The notes under the pieces were generated by a model. That model was not told where the DNA came from. It ran no database searches and saw nothing but the letters and a program-made list of their open reading frames with translations. Below, in pieces: positions 63,712-64,000 of a stretch of DNA of 64,000 nt. The stretch's first letter is position 1. Every line of letters begins with the position of its first letter. The DNA lies in contig NZ_CP069717.1 in assembly GCF_024971095.1 (NCBI RefSeq), positions 124,001 through 188,000 on the forward strand, read 5' to 3'. The translations under genes and the position numbers were made by a program. The stretch is from Microbacterium neungamense. Lineage in GTDB: Bacteria; Actinomycetota; Actinomycetes; Actinomycetales; Microbacteriaceae.

Positions 63712-64000
63712 GTGGCAGAATCCCCCACCAACCCGTACGCCGCGGCCGGCGTCGACACGGCTGCCGGCGACCTCGCCGTCGAACTGATGAAGACCTCCGT
63801 GCGGGCGACGCACGGGCCCGAGGTGCTCGGCGGCGTCGGCGGCTTCGCCGGCCTCTTCGATGCCAGCGCCCTGCGCGGCTACGCCCGCCCGCTGCTGGCG
63901 ACCAGCACCGACGGCGTCGGCACCAAGGTCGCGATCGCGCAGGCGATCGACAAGCACGACACGATCGGGCAGGACCTGGTCGGCATGGTCGTCGACGACA
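63712..64000 (+). CDS. purM: Phosphoribosylformylglycinamidine cyclo-ligase (AIR synthase), 3' end beyond window
   Basis: The first 96 residues read [20 protein letters not shown], then [57 protein letters not shown]. This is the characteristic PurM N-terminus (Y-x-x-AGV-D, GG-FgGlF and [11 protein letters not shown]). It closes FGAM to AIR. The GTG at 63712 follows TAGTCT by 6 nt. The gene continues past base 64000. Confidence 0.95.
   Translation, partial: MAESPTNPYAAAGVDTAAGDLAVELMKTSVRATHGPEVLGGVGGFAGLFDASALRGYARPLLATSTDGVGTKVAIAQAIDKHDTIGQDLVGMVVDD

Overview
The window is high-GC actinobacterial chromosome, most likely from Microbacterium or a close Microbacteriaceae relative. This rests on very high GC at third codon positions, many GTG starts, many genes with a TANNNT hexamer 6-8 nt before the start codon (leaderless-type promoters), and the extremely frequent heptamer GGATGCC/GGCATCC. 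No rRNA, tRNA, CRISPR array, prophage, transposase or replication origin was seen. The taxonomic call is inference.

Layout. 1-4.4 kb: a polar amino-acid ABC transporter operon ending in a Gfo/Idh/MocA dehydrogenase, divergent from a LacI regulator with a perfect 18-bp operator between them. 4.5-12.4 kb: a DUF3516 Ski2-like helicase, a FUSC-type membrane protein, a DUF998 protein, an AlkD-like glycosylase and PutP. 12.6-15.4 kb: a large AAA/LuxR regulator frameshifted in its DNA-binding domain. 15.5-19.2 kb: a copper operon (copZ, a His-rich HxHPE protein, copA) behind two CsoR-type boxes. 19.4-28.8 kb: small stress and metabolic genes, including a small alarmone synthetase, an M20 amidohydrolase, an arsenate reductase pair with an ArsR-ArsC fusion, and a TetR/flavoprotein pair. 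Broken genes are interspersed here. 29.2-35.9 kb: a cold-shock gene and a five-gene potassium operon (KimA-like, short KdpD, KdpE, TrkH/KtrB, TrkA/KtrA). 36-45.7 kb: an AGCS symporter with an internal stop, a LacI/alpha-glucosidase pair, purS-purQ, two paralogous MerR regulators around a DUF2306 gene, apt and a GH1 beta-glucosidase. 46-53.6 kb: a 5-oxoproline-type operon (GntR, then an atypical NRAMP-fold transporter, pxpA, DUF1445, a fused pxpB-pxpC, and a biotin carboxylase-BCCP). 53.7-64 kb: a decayed two-component system, a uracil/xanthine permease, purC, an MFS pump, purD, a NUDIX enzyme, small conserved genes and the start of purM.

Three themes stand out. First, a short interspersed repeat (CCGGTCGTTGAGCGAG...GACGAAACGC) lies between genes as long hairpins and is also translated in frame inside two unrelated proteins, CopA and the PxpB-PxpC fusion. 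Second, about ten genes are broken, truncated or remnant; three breaks fit loss of one GC dinucleotide in a GCGC tract, which could be real decay or systematic sequencing error. Third, the pxp operon combines urea-carboxylase-like modules with an NRAMP-fold carrier lacking the metal motifs, which makes it the best candidate for unusual biochemistry.
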